Positions 7,834 to 16,632 of a stretch of DNA of 19,494 nucleotides are shown here, one piece after another; position 1 is the stretch's first letter; every line of letters begins with the position of its first letter. Under the pieces are notes generated by a model, which was not told the origin of the DNA, made no database searches, and saw only the letters and a program-made list of their open reading frames with translations. Both the position numbers and the translations under genes were made by a program. The DNA is taken from contig JADNYJ010000592.1 of the NCBI GenBank assembly GCA_015501075.1, forward strand, positions 1 through 19,494, given 5' to 3'. The DNA is from Gymnopilus junonius (Eukaryota; Basidiomycota; Agaricomycetes; Agaricales; Galerinaceae).

Positions 7834-10245
7834 ATGTCTCAGGATAACCCTCACTCTGTTATCACTACCACTCCTGTTAAGCGACATCCCCTGAGAAACG
7901 TCAAATACCGAGCTGCTACTAAGTTCCCAGTCGCACGTCGATTAGTGATGGAACACGTTGATCTCAGCGTCGACCAAATCTCCGTGGACGATTTTGAGAA
8001 ATATGTCCTTCCGAAGATTCCTGCCGGTGTCGAAGTTGAGGATGTTTTTCAACATCTTCTCCACACCATTGACCCGAAGAGCAAGCGGCCTCTCTTGGAC
8101 TTAGAAAATGGATTTCTATCTATGACCAAGAACAGCGATAATCAGGGGGATCACGAGACGAAGTATTTTGCGCCTCTTAAAGAAATTCACAATCAGATCG
8201 TCAATGCTGCCCGTCATTTGTCGAAGACCTCAGTTCAACTTGAACCTATCTTGCAATATGTAGTTGGTGGTGATATGACACCGATATCAGACAGGAAATC
8301 TTCAAACCGTCCTGACGGGTACGAAACTATCGTCCAAGGCAACAAATTTCACTCTGGAAGACCTAATTACCAGTCTAAAAAGGTCAGTTGGCTAGACATC
8401 ATCTGCAGCGACGAATATAAGAAGGACAATAAGCCCGGTGACCTCTTCGATGTAGGTCTAAATGGTTTTCTACTGCCAAATTGTATTGGTCTGATTTCAA
8501 GTTGCGCAACTATCTTTTAGGACATCGCAAAAGTATGCTGGAGTGCACACCATACCTTGCGGAATGACGCTAGGCGTAGATTCACATATGGTTTAACAAT
8601 TGAAGAGACGGACTCGAGGATGTGGTTCTTTGACCGCCAAGCGATAATTACTTCGCAGTGCTTCAGCTACATGAAAGTATGTTTTCGCCCTAATCTTGGT
8701 GTATTGTGCGCTCAAAATTCTTCTAGGAACCAAAACGTTTCATTTACTTAGTTTTGTCTCTCTCATTTGCAGACCCAACCGACCTTGGATATGACCCAAC
8801 AGTCAGACTCTACAAGAATATTTCTGAATCCGAATTCCAGTATGACATTGAATTCGACGGGTCAATTTACCGTACTCTCAAGATACTCTCTAGCTTTCAA
8901 GCTGATACTATAAGGGGTCGCGCGACACGGGTCTTCAAAGCTCGGAAGGTCGTGAACGGCAAAGTCAATGAAAATGGCCCCTTTTATGTAATAAAGGACA
9001 TATGGATGGACGATAACCGAGAAAGCGAAGGCAAAATTTTGGAGAATGTTCTCCGCACCGTGCCTAAAGAATTTCACCCACATTTCTTGAATGTGATTGG
9101 ACATGGCAATGTCGGAATAAATGGAGTGGATGACAACACTTTTTTGGTCCACCTTCGTGGACTTGATGTCAAGGCCTCTCGCACTGGGTATCTGAAGACT
9201 TCCGACGATGATAGCGTCGCACACGATGTGCACCTAAGCCGGGGATTGCCTCCTGAGGCGGATCTCCCTGACCGGTACCCCCAAGCGCAAAGCTTTACTT
9301 ACTATCATAAGAACCATTATAGGATCATTTTTGACGAATTTTGTACACCGCTTGAGGCAGTACGTGATTGGCCTACTGTTTTTGGAGCGTTGAAGAAAAC
9401 AGTTGAAGGTACAGAACATATTCTACCTGTCATATAATTATGCATTCATTTCGCTTGACAGTTATCATTGCCATGTACGACAACGGTCAATGGGTTCATC
9501 GTGACTTAAGTACCGGAAACATCCTCCTTGTCAATGGGACTGACAATGTCAAACTCGGAGATCTGGAATTCGCCCAGCAAGTGGGCAAAGGTACACCACA
9601 TGCAATGAGGACGGTACGTCGTTACTCGATCTTCTGCGAAAAATTTACCTTCTGAAAAATCGAGTCCAGGGTACACTTGCATTCATGTCAATTGAGGTGA
9701 TGGCTACAGAATATGCCTTCCCCGAAGATAATGATGACGATGACGATGACAATCCCTTCGAGAACTCGACAAAGATGTTAGATTTTGTTCACAATCCCTT
9801 GCATGACCTTGAATCTGTCTGGTGGATTTTCATGCGCTTTTTGTTTCGCTTCATACCTGAAGGCGAATACAAAAGGAAGGCTCTGGAGACTCAACTTTTC
9901 GAGTCAATGAAATTATTCCCCGATAACGAGTCTCAGATTGAGCGATATACAGCCCTCAGTAATCCAATAAGCTTCAAAAGTCTCAAATACATTTTGGCCA
10001 ATCAATTTTGCGCAAGGGAGTTGTTTCGTTTCGCAAGCCGCTTCCGAAGGCTACTAGTCGAAGCATACAAAGAGGTAGAGAAGAACTTTTTTACTTCCGG
10101 AGTGTCGTACGACGGGCTCCCTGAGGCCTTCAGCCGTATTCGCGAATTATTTCGAGAGGGAATTGAAGGACTCGACTCTTGCCGACCATTGGAACACCTT
10201 CAAACAAAGTACGATGACTTGGTGAAAATGCCAGCAGCAGACTAA
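7834..10245 (+). CDS. FunK1 family fungal protein kinase (intact)
   Basis: Five exons: 7834-8451, 8521-8676, 8727-9408, 9462-9613, 9670-10245, joined by GT-AG introns of 50-69 nt into 727 aa without a frame break. Residues 1 to about 270 form the FunK1 N-terminal region of unknown function. The kinase part follows: a loop-like GRATRVF near 322-328, the beta-3 lysine K348 in YVIKD, the catalytic loop HRDLSTGN with D500 and N505, the metal-binding D519 in GDLEFA (DLE in place of DFG), and GTLAFMSIE as the activation-segment end. The lower lobe contains NPLHDLESVWWIFMRFLFRF. An acidic tract follows the activation segment (NDDDDDD), encoded by a GAT/GAC microsatellite around 9731-9750. Catalytic residues are all present, so it is probably active. 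FunK1 kinases are strongly expanded in Agaricomycetes; their substrates are not known. Confidence 0.93.
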
Positions 10246-11807
10246 TTACCTGTCAGCCTTCAAGTCTGATGATGACCGTCGCGAAGAGACCCCAAGCGTC
10301 CAAAGACACAATTTTGTATTATCAAATATGCATCTTTCTCTCTGAATCTATGTTCTTCCTATAACATCATTGTCAAGGTGCTTCATCATAGCACTAGCTG
10401 TATCTTGTAAACTATCAGTGTAACACAAATTTAAGTCTGAATAAAGTGTTCTATAAAGCATAATCATGAGCTTCAGTTGCAAGCAAATGTAAAAATTGCT
10501 CTGGATATGCGACATGTATACTAGAACATTATACGGCTCTGTGGAGCTTGCGCTTCATCTACGCACGGAATGTGTCATTCTCATGCTCGCTATGGGTGCA
10601 TGAAAATCCTGGAATTAAATGGTCGGGAGACGACCACAGGCAAGTTGTTACACTACTCAATTCATATTATTTTTAGAATATATGCTTTAACTAATAGGCG
10701 CTCGTCGATCTCTCGTTGTCGAGCTCCCTACTTAAAAAGATTCTCTGAGTCATATCTATTTACCCCTTCGAATTTTTTAGAACAAATTTTTTTTAGCTAG
10801 AGCTACACTTTCTTCAGCTCGTTTTCGGAGGACTTAGCTCACCCTCACAATTATTTTCTGCCCCGAGTTAGGCGGCAAGCAGAGTCACAAGTTCAGACTC
10901 AATTTTATTATTCAAATCCTACATCTATCTACGGAATTGTCCAAGTCTCAATCACCCTATTTCCCTTTCCGTTCTCACACCGAACGGACTATCTTCAGCT
11001 CCGCTACCCCGTGACCAGTTGACAGCGTTGCCAAAGAGTAACTCTCGTCCAGTGCGAGGTGATATTTGTACTCATATTTAAACTCAATTTAAAATCCACC
11101 ACGACTAAGCGAACATGGAATATAGAAAGAATCACTGACAAAATTAGGCAAGTGCCCATACATGCACAATGTTCAAGAGTATGCTGTACTTGTGTTCATT
11201 GCCAGCAACTGAGGGGCCAAGACCCGCAAAAATTATTGATTACGGTGCCTGAAGAGTGGCGGCCGAGGGTGGCTGTGCACGTCGGATGACTCAAGAGTCA
11301 ATGATGTGGTTGCTCAAGGTTGGCTCGCCAATGTTGCCATTACCCGCTGTGGATCATATATCTCGATATCTTATGAACTAAAGCTTTCCTGCGCCTCGTA
11401 TGAAGAAAGCCTTAAACTTTGACCTGTCTTTTCAGAGTCTTCCTATCTGTAAGTAACCTTCCAAGTTCCAAGTTCCAAGTTCCAAGTTCCAAATTCCAAT
11501 ACCCTCTTACTCCGCGTTCATTTAGGCAGTAGAACAGTAGCTCATGATGTGAGAGATTCAATTTTTCTCCTCTGAAACTCTTCAGTGATCTCTTTCAAGA
11601 CCAAAGTACTATGCTTCAAAAGAAGTTGCGCAACACCACATGAGCCTGGAGTGATAAGCCAAAAATAAATACGACCGAAACGGCATATTCGGATGCTTAT
11701 GAACGACTTAGCCCCACAATAAAGGCAGATGCTTGAGTTGACATACACGCCTGCCTACCTACCTACTTGACGGTCTGTTCTCTGTCCTCTTTTGGCTTCA
11801 ACCCTCC
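10246..11807. other. Gene-free AT-rich region
   Basis: About 1.56 kb without coding pattern on either strand. It holds the 3' UTR of the kinase at its left end, a heptamer tandem repeat (11459-11500, listed separately), and a short CCTG/CCTA run at about 11750-11767 just before the P450 fragment. Open frames at 10570-10800, 11059-11289 and 11542-11748 show no domain or composition typical of protein. Confidence 0.5.
11459..11500 (+). repeat. Heptamer tandem repeat (TTCCAAG)n
   Basis: Six head-to-tail 7-bp units: four exact TTCCAAG followed by TTCCAAA and TTCCAAT. The degeneration at one end is typical of a microsatellite that grows by slippage. It is non-coding and stands about 310 bp upstream of the plus-strand P450 fragment. 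Confidence 0.9.
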
Positions 11808-12467
11808 ATGGCTCACCTCTCCAAGTTTGCATTTCATCCGTCACTTTGGACCTACTTGATTCCTGGGCTCATTCTGGCTTTTCTCATACCTAAACTGCTA
11901 AGTTCATATCGTCGACTTCGAGCGCTACCTCCTGGACTGCGCGGTCTCCCTTTGCTCGGAAATGCCCTTCCAGTCCCGAAACAGATGCCTTGGTTTAAAT
12001 TCGCAGAATGGGCAGAAGAATTCGGCATGAAGTTCTCTTTATTCAATTCAATCTGCTTATGCAAAGGCCACCCTTAGGTCCTATATTCTCTCTCAATCTG
12101 GCAGGTCATCCGACCATCGTCCTCAACACGTTTAAAGCAGCAGGCGACCTCCTTGGTGTGTTCTTATCCTTTCTTTCCCATGCTGCTTCATATAAATTGT
12201 ATATGTACTCAACTTGCAACAGATCGCCGTTCGAATATCTATAGCGATCGGCCTCGATATGTTATGGCCGGAGAAATATTATCGGGAGGAATAGGCATTG
12301 CGTTTGCTCGTTATGAAAGCACATTCCGAAAATTACGGCGTGCATCTCACGAAGGGTTCAGCACCCGTGCAATTGAGAAGCACAGTTCTATACAAGCGAG
12401 GGACCGCACTCAGAATGACCGAGGCACATGCACTGTAGAACTCAATAATTACTACGCCACTAGATGA
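11808..12467 (+). pseudogene. Cytochrome P450, N-terminal fragment (plus-strand copy)
   Basis: Three exons of a fungal microsomal P450: 11808-12024, 12078-12155 and 12223-12467. Residues 15-32 form the N-terminal membrane anchor (LWTYLIPGLILAFLIPKLL), followed by the proline hinge LPPGLRGLPLLGNALPVP. Exon 2 gives GPIFSLNLAGHPTIVLNTFK. Exon 3 gives the B/C-helix region (YSDRPRYVMAGEILSGG...RKLRRASHEGF). The first intron starts with GC (12025) instead of GT. The sequence leaves the P450 frame after IQAR near 12400 and stops at 12465. The I helix, the ExxR motif and the haem-binding Cys loop, about two thirds of a normal 500-aa enzyme, are absent. It cannot be an active oxygenase. The paralogue on the opposite strand faces it. 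Confidence 0.85.
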
Positions 12468-12482
12468 CTAGGAAAAATTTAT

Positions 12483-13155
12483 CTATATGCACCGATTAAT
12501 ATGGCTCACCCAAGCATCGGGAGAATTCAGGGTTTGAAAAGTCGCCAAAACTACTTCTCTGGCAAGGATATGTTGATATTTTTCAATTGCACGACTGTTT
12601 AGTCCTTCGTGAGATGCACGCTGCAATTTTCGCAATTTGTTGCCGTGTCGAGCGAACACTATAGCCATTCCCCCTGACAAAATTTCCCCAGACATGATAA
12701 ATCGAGGTCGATTACTGTATATATCTGAACGTCGATCTGTCTACATTCAGAGAGTATCAATAAAACACGTTTACAAATGAAGAGTAAGAAGCAAACCAAG
12801 GAGATCATGCGCCGCTTTGAACGTATTGACGACAATGATAGGGTGGCCTGCCATGTTGAGCGAAAAGATGGGGCCTATGTATAAACTCGGCATTTAGGGA
12901 CGAGTTCGATTAGGGAAAAGAAGAATTTTTACCAAACTCTTCCGCCCATTTCGTAAATTTAAACCATGGCATTTTCACTGGGACTTGAAATGCATTTCCG
13001 AAGATGGGGAAACCAGCAGGGCCAGGAGGTAACGCAGAAAGTCGAGGGTAGCGATTGAGCACCTTCCGGATGATAAGAGGAACCAGAATGACTCCAAGGA
13101 GCCAGTATATTGAAGTTTCAGGATATTTGAAGTGAAGGGGCTGCACATTTGACAT
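12483..13155 (-). pseudogene. Cytochrome P450, N-terminal fragment (minus-strand copy)
   Basis: Exons 13155-12933, 12874-12797 and 12736-12483 are joined by GT-AG introns at the same positions and phases as in the plus-strand fragment; exon 2 is 78 nt in both. The open reading of 184 aa starts MSNVQPLHF, has a membrane anchor (SIYWLLGVILVPLIIRKVL), the hinge LPPGPAGFPIFGNAFQVP, SLNMAGHPIIVVNTFKAAHDLL, and RPRFIMSGEILSGGMAIVFARHG. It goes slightly further than the plus copy, to SPDAWVSHINR, then meets a stop at 12483-12485. All catalytic parts are missing. Because the frame is clean and a TATA box lies upstream, a short membrane peptide could still be made, but I expect no enzyme. Confidence 0.83.
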
Positions 13156-13204
13156 GATAGGGGACTGGAAGCTGACGAGCAGATAGCCATCAAGGTTAGA
13201 TATG

Positions 13205-13212
13205 CTTTTATA
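13205..13212 (-). promoter_or_regulatory. TATA box upstream of the minus-strand P450 fragment
   Basis: TATAAAAG on the minus strand lies about 50 bp before the ATG at 13155. The spacing is normal for a fungal TATA promoter with a short leader. It overlaps the end of the unidentified gene remnant upstream, so it could also be a chance match. Confidence 0.35.
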
Positions 13213-13486
13213 CCATGGCTTTCTATTTTGATGATGTGCCTCGTGAACACGGCGCCAAACCGCTGGTAATGTGTCTGTCCTTGTCCAACTGTTTGGCGCT
13301 TCCTTTCTTATCTTTCGGATCGTAAGCATTCTTGTACCAAGCCTTAGAATATCCTTCAATTTTCCCTGTCCTTGTCAAAAGGAAGAAGCCATGTGGATGA
13401 AAGTCATAAGCCAGTCCAGGGTCCTGAGTTCGGAAGTTTGAACGTTTACGATTAGCCTGGTGGTGGCAGGTGGTAGCGCGGTCGAC
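13207..13486 (-). pseudogene. Unidentified protein-coding remnant
   Basis: A minus-strand reading gives GLAYDFHPHGFFLLTRTGKI, then EGYSKAWYKNAYDPKDKK. After a one-base slip in the TTT run at 13314-13316 it continues as EAPNSWTRTDTLPAVWRRVH and EAHHQNRKPWYK. The two parts look like one protein: aromatic- and charge-rich, with sensible codon use and a repeated WYK motif. I do not recognise the family. The MITE at 13487 interrupts the frame: removing the element and one target copy keeps the reading open on the other side. There is no start, and the right end is lost in the LCB1 promoter region, so it is a fragment. Confidence 0.5.
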
Positions 13487-13677
13487 CAAGGGGGTGCCGG
13501 AAACTGAAAAAAGACCCTATCTCAAGAGTTAGTGTAACGACCACAAAACGTCTAATATCTCCCTCAATTTTTATTTTGACACACTGAAACCTTCAGAAAT
13601 CGATTTCCCATCCCCATTTACCCCCATTTTCGACATTGGGTCTTTTTTTCAGTTTCCGGCACCCCCTTGCGGTCGAC
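13479..13677 (+). mobile_element. Non-autonomous MITE, 183 bp, with 8-bp target-site duplication
   Basis: The element runs from 13487 to 13669. Its ends are inverted repeats of about 31 bp: the left end reads CAAGGGGGTGCCGGAAACTG (13487-13506) and the right end is its exact complement (13650-13669). Pairing continues inward through an A-run that differs by one base and GACCC. Flanking it is the exact direct repeat CGGTCGAC at 13479-13486 and 13670-13677. The interior has no coding capacity. An 8-bp duplication and ends beginning CAAGG suit the hAT superfamily. Because the repeat and the ends overlap by one base on each side, the border could also be set to give a 10-bp duplication, as in Mutator-like elements. 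Confidence 0.88.
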
Positions 13678-13854
13678 CTCTTGCGTTTTGGCGTTCGTCG
13701 GCCGGCCGGCCTTACATACATTTATTACGTAAAAAAGTCGGTCTTATCCGCTAGACGATATTTCTTGTAACGAACCTTCACGACAATCAGCTGGTCGAAC
13801 CGCAGTCTTCGTCGTCCTCGACGTGAACAGCGCAGAGCTGCCTAATTTTCCGAA

Positions 13855-15697
13855 ATGAACACGACCTCCACGACCTTGGCGCCGCTCTTCTCGTTCTTGG
13901 AGTACTCCTTGACGACAGCTCAGACAACGTTCGACAAACTCCCTGGCTCGGCTGTTGTTTTGCGATACGTCAAGAGCTCGCACCAGAATGACCCTGGACG
14001 AACGTTATTGAACTTATTCTCTTTTTGTTTGCTATTCGTACGCTTTTGCAATCTCGGACACGTGCGGATAGGAACGGAAAACATTTCATTCAGTTCAGTG
14101 ACAAGGTGTGTCCACCGATGTTGTGAGACTATATACACATTTTAACACGAAATTTATGTAGGAAATAGACGAACTCGTAGATGAATGGGTTCCCGAACCA
14201 TTGGAGCTACCTCTGACGCAGAGCGAAGTGTCTGACCTGGCTGCAGTTCCTGTCATCACTGGACCAAATGGCCCCAAACCTAAATTGGCTGCTACTGGAA
14301 AAACGGTGACCAACCTTGCCAGCCTCAACTTTGCTGGTCTGGCTGGCAATGAACACATCAAACAACGTGCTGTCGAAACGCTGCGCAAGTATGGTCTCGG
14401 TAGCTGTGGTCCTCCTGGATTCTACGGCACCTTAGGTATGTTTGCAACCAGCTTTCCCTCCTTTTTTTTCCTCACTCGCAGCTTAGACGTTCATATGGAT
14501 CTGGAACATGACATCGCCGACTTCTTAGGCACAGAGGCCGCCATTCTGTACTCTCAGGGTTTCTCGACCATCTCCTCGGTCATTCCGGCGTTTTGCAAAC
14601 GTGGTGACATAATTGTGGCTGACCGCGCGGTCAACTTCGCCATTCAGAAGGGTATCCAGATCTCCCGTTCCACTGTGCGCTGGTACAACCATAACGACCT
14701 GAACAGCCTGGAAGAGGTTCTTAATAACATTGAGAAAGAGAGGAAGAAACGGCGTGGACCTTTGACACGTCGGTTCATCATCACTGAAGGTATCTTCCAG
14801 AAGGATGGGGTCATGGTCGATTTGCCTAAGCTTGTCAGTGATTCTGTGTATATTTTTTCTATTCCTTGTTTGCTGACTCACGACGGGCTTTCAGATTGAG
14901 CTCAAGTACCAGTTCAAATATCGTCTCATTTTAGACGAGAGCTATTCCTTTGGTGTCGTTGGCCGAACAGGTCGCGGTTTAACTGAGTTATACAATGTTC
15001 CAGTGAGTCTACTTTGATATTTTCCACATGCAATGTCTTAATACCTCTCCACAAGGCTGCCAAGGTCGACATGCTCCTTGGCTCCTGCGCCATCGGCCTA
15101 GGCTCCTGCGGAGGCTTTTGCGCCGGCTCACAAATCGTCATCGACCACCAGCGTATCAATGGACCTTCCTTCGTGTTCTCTGCATCCATGCCCGCCCTCC
15201 TCGCCGTCAGTGCATCGGAGGGCATCAACATCTTGCGCAACACTCCCTCCATCTTCGAGACGCTTCAAGAGAACGTCCGCGCGGCACGCGCCATCCTTGA
15301 TCGGATCGACTCCATCATTATCCCTTCGCATCCCGCCTCTCCTGTTATCCACATCTATGTTCGCCCTCTACCCTCTGCTGGCCTATTGTCAGCATCTGTG
15401 TCGACTTCCTCCTATCTCAGTGCGTCCGTGCATCACGCCACGTTCCCCTCGGCGAAAGACGCGATGAAGCACGCTGAGTATGAAGCTGAAGAGAGGTTGT
15501 TGCAGGAGGTCGTGGAAGACTGCTTGGCGCAGGGAGTCATGTTGACCCGTGCTAAGAGGTTGAAGGGGCAGGAGCTTTCGGAGCCCAGGCCAAGCATTCG
15601 GTTGGCTCTTACTAGTGCATTGACGAAGAAGGAGACGGAGAAGGCTGTAGGCGTGTTGAAGAGCGTACTGGTCAAGGTTTTGAGCAGGAGGCGGTGA
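13855..15697 (+). CDS. LCB1: Serine palmitoyltransferase subunit 1 (LCB1), one frame break in exon 1
   Basis: The LCB1/LCB2 heterodimer in the ER condenses serine and palmitoyl-CoA, the first step of sphingolipid synthesis. Five exons: 13855-14105, 14162-14435, 14487-14833, 14895-15002, 15056-15697, giving about 540 aa. One N-terminal membrane helix lies in exon 1. The conserved [13 protein letters not shown] follows; its Cys corresponds to human SPTLC1 C133, mutated in hereditary neuropathy. The PLP-fold core includes [19 protein letters not shown]. The segment [18 protein letters not shown] has no PLP-binding lysine, as expected for LCB1 and unlike LCB2. In exon 1 the frame breaks at the single G at 14010: before it reads DPGRTLL, and the other frame continues as [20 protein letters not shown] and joins exon 2 in phase. 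One added G restores the family sequence. In a normally essential gene this is more likely a base-call error than a mutation. Confidence 0.93.
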
Positions 15698-15707
15698 GTG
15701 GTCTGAA

Positions 15708-15834
15708 GAGTCTCTTATCTCTGCTGGGCTTTTCGGACGGGAAATGAACTATCAGTGTCGTTTTCTTTATCTTAGTGCAATCTAGACTTTTAATTATTTT
15801 ATTCTTTATCAGAATGAGCACTATACCATGATGG
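15708..15834 (+). repeat. Direct repeat, copy A (LCB1 3' flank)
   Basis: The stretch shares GTTTTCTTTATC(T/C)TAGTG..ATCTAG, TTTTATTCTT and CTATA.C.TGATG in the same order with 16331-16452. Gaps and substitutions put the overall identity clearly below perfect. It begins about 10 bp past the LCB1 stop, so it is in the 3' UTR. Confidence 0.6.
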
Positions 15835-16330
15835 ATTACAGTCTCGCATTTCGTGAGGTTTTGTCATTTGTGCCTTGGAACAAGCGGGATTTTTTTTTAC
15901 TTCATTCCGTCACCTCTTGAACATAGCCTGTCCGGTGCGAAGGCTGAGTCGAACGTCTTGTTCCGCCATTTGAAACACAATGAATTAAGACGAGCAGGAA
16001 GCGATGCAAGGGCTAAGGCATTCATCCTGCCCAGCTTAATATTCGCTTTAGATGCGCTGAGAAGGAGAAGAGAGGGAGAATGCTTTAAGTGTACTGCACT
16101 GGCCAATATTCCAAGCACTTGAGTGTATGGTCTCTTTCTCTTCATAAGCTCTTACAACTGAACCTTATGAAATTGGGCTTTATAGAACAATTCATCCTGA
16201 CTGGAGTATGTATTACATTGGCGGTTTACAGGATACAATTGGCGCTATTGACGAAGCATATTGGCAATATTGCAACTTTAGACCTTTGAGCGCTTGGAGT
16301 CTGGGCGACGTTGGCGATGAGAGCCAATGC

Positions 16331-16452
16331 GAGTCCTTTTTTGTTGCTGGTGAAGGCAAATAAAATATCGATGCTGTTTTCTTTATCCTAGTGTCATCTA
16401 GCAGGCGTTTACATTTTATTCTTCAGCGGAATAAGTTCTATATCCTGATGAC
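16331..16452 (+). repeat. Direct repeat, copy B
   Basis: Diverged second copy of the LCB1 3' flank, starting GAGTCCTTTTTTGTTGCTGG against GAGTCTCTTATCTCTGCTGG in copy A. It lies about 620 bp downstream of copy A with unrelated DNA between them. An old local duplication, or an insertion that split a tandem copy, would explain it. Confidence 0.55.
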
Positions 16453-16632
16453 TTCGGGAAGCGACAGTTCCATGCGGTAGCTTGAGTCCAGAGAAATGGT
16501 ACTTGTAAAATATACTCATTGAAAAAAGGTTTACAGTACGGCAAAGATTTACAGGCTACATATAAATGGCACTACTGATGGAAAATATTGGCGATTCATA
16601 TTGTTACCCAGTTCAAATTCAGTTTCGCGATA

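Larger units (their letters stand above)
15698..16632. other. Intergenic region between convergent LCB1 and FunK1 genes
   Basis: This region receives the 3' ends of LCB1 (from the left) and the second FunK1 gene (from the right). It contains a diverged direct repeat (15708-15834 and 16331-16452) and no convincing coding sequence. Open frames at 15853-16122 and 16089-16289 lack protein-like features. Confidence 0.5.

Noticed and set aside
13700..13711. GGCCGGCCGGCC palindrome in front of LCB1
   Set aside because: A short GC-rich self-complementary run in the promoter region. Nothing links it to a function or to the MITE, whose duplication ends at 13677.
13855..14145. LCB1 exon 1 read through to a 96-codon protein ending at 14145
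   Set aside because: The conserved continuation is in the other frame and joins exon 2 in phase, so the short reading is a product of the frame break at 14010.
15853..16122. Overlapping open frames on both strands after LCB1
   Set aside because: No recognisable protein features on either strand; lies between copies of a non-coding repeat.
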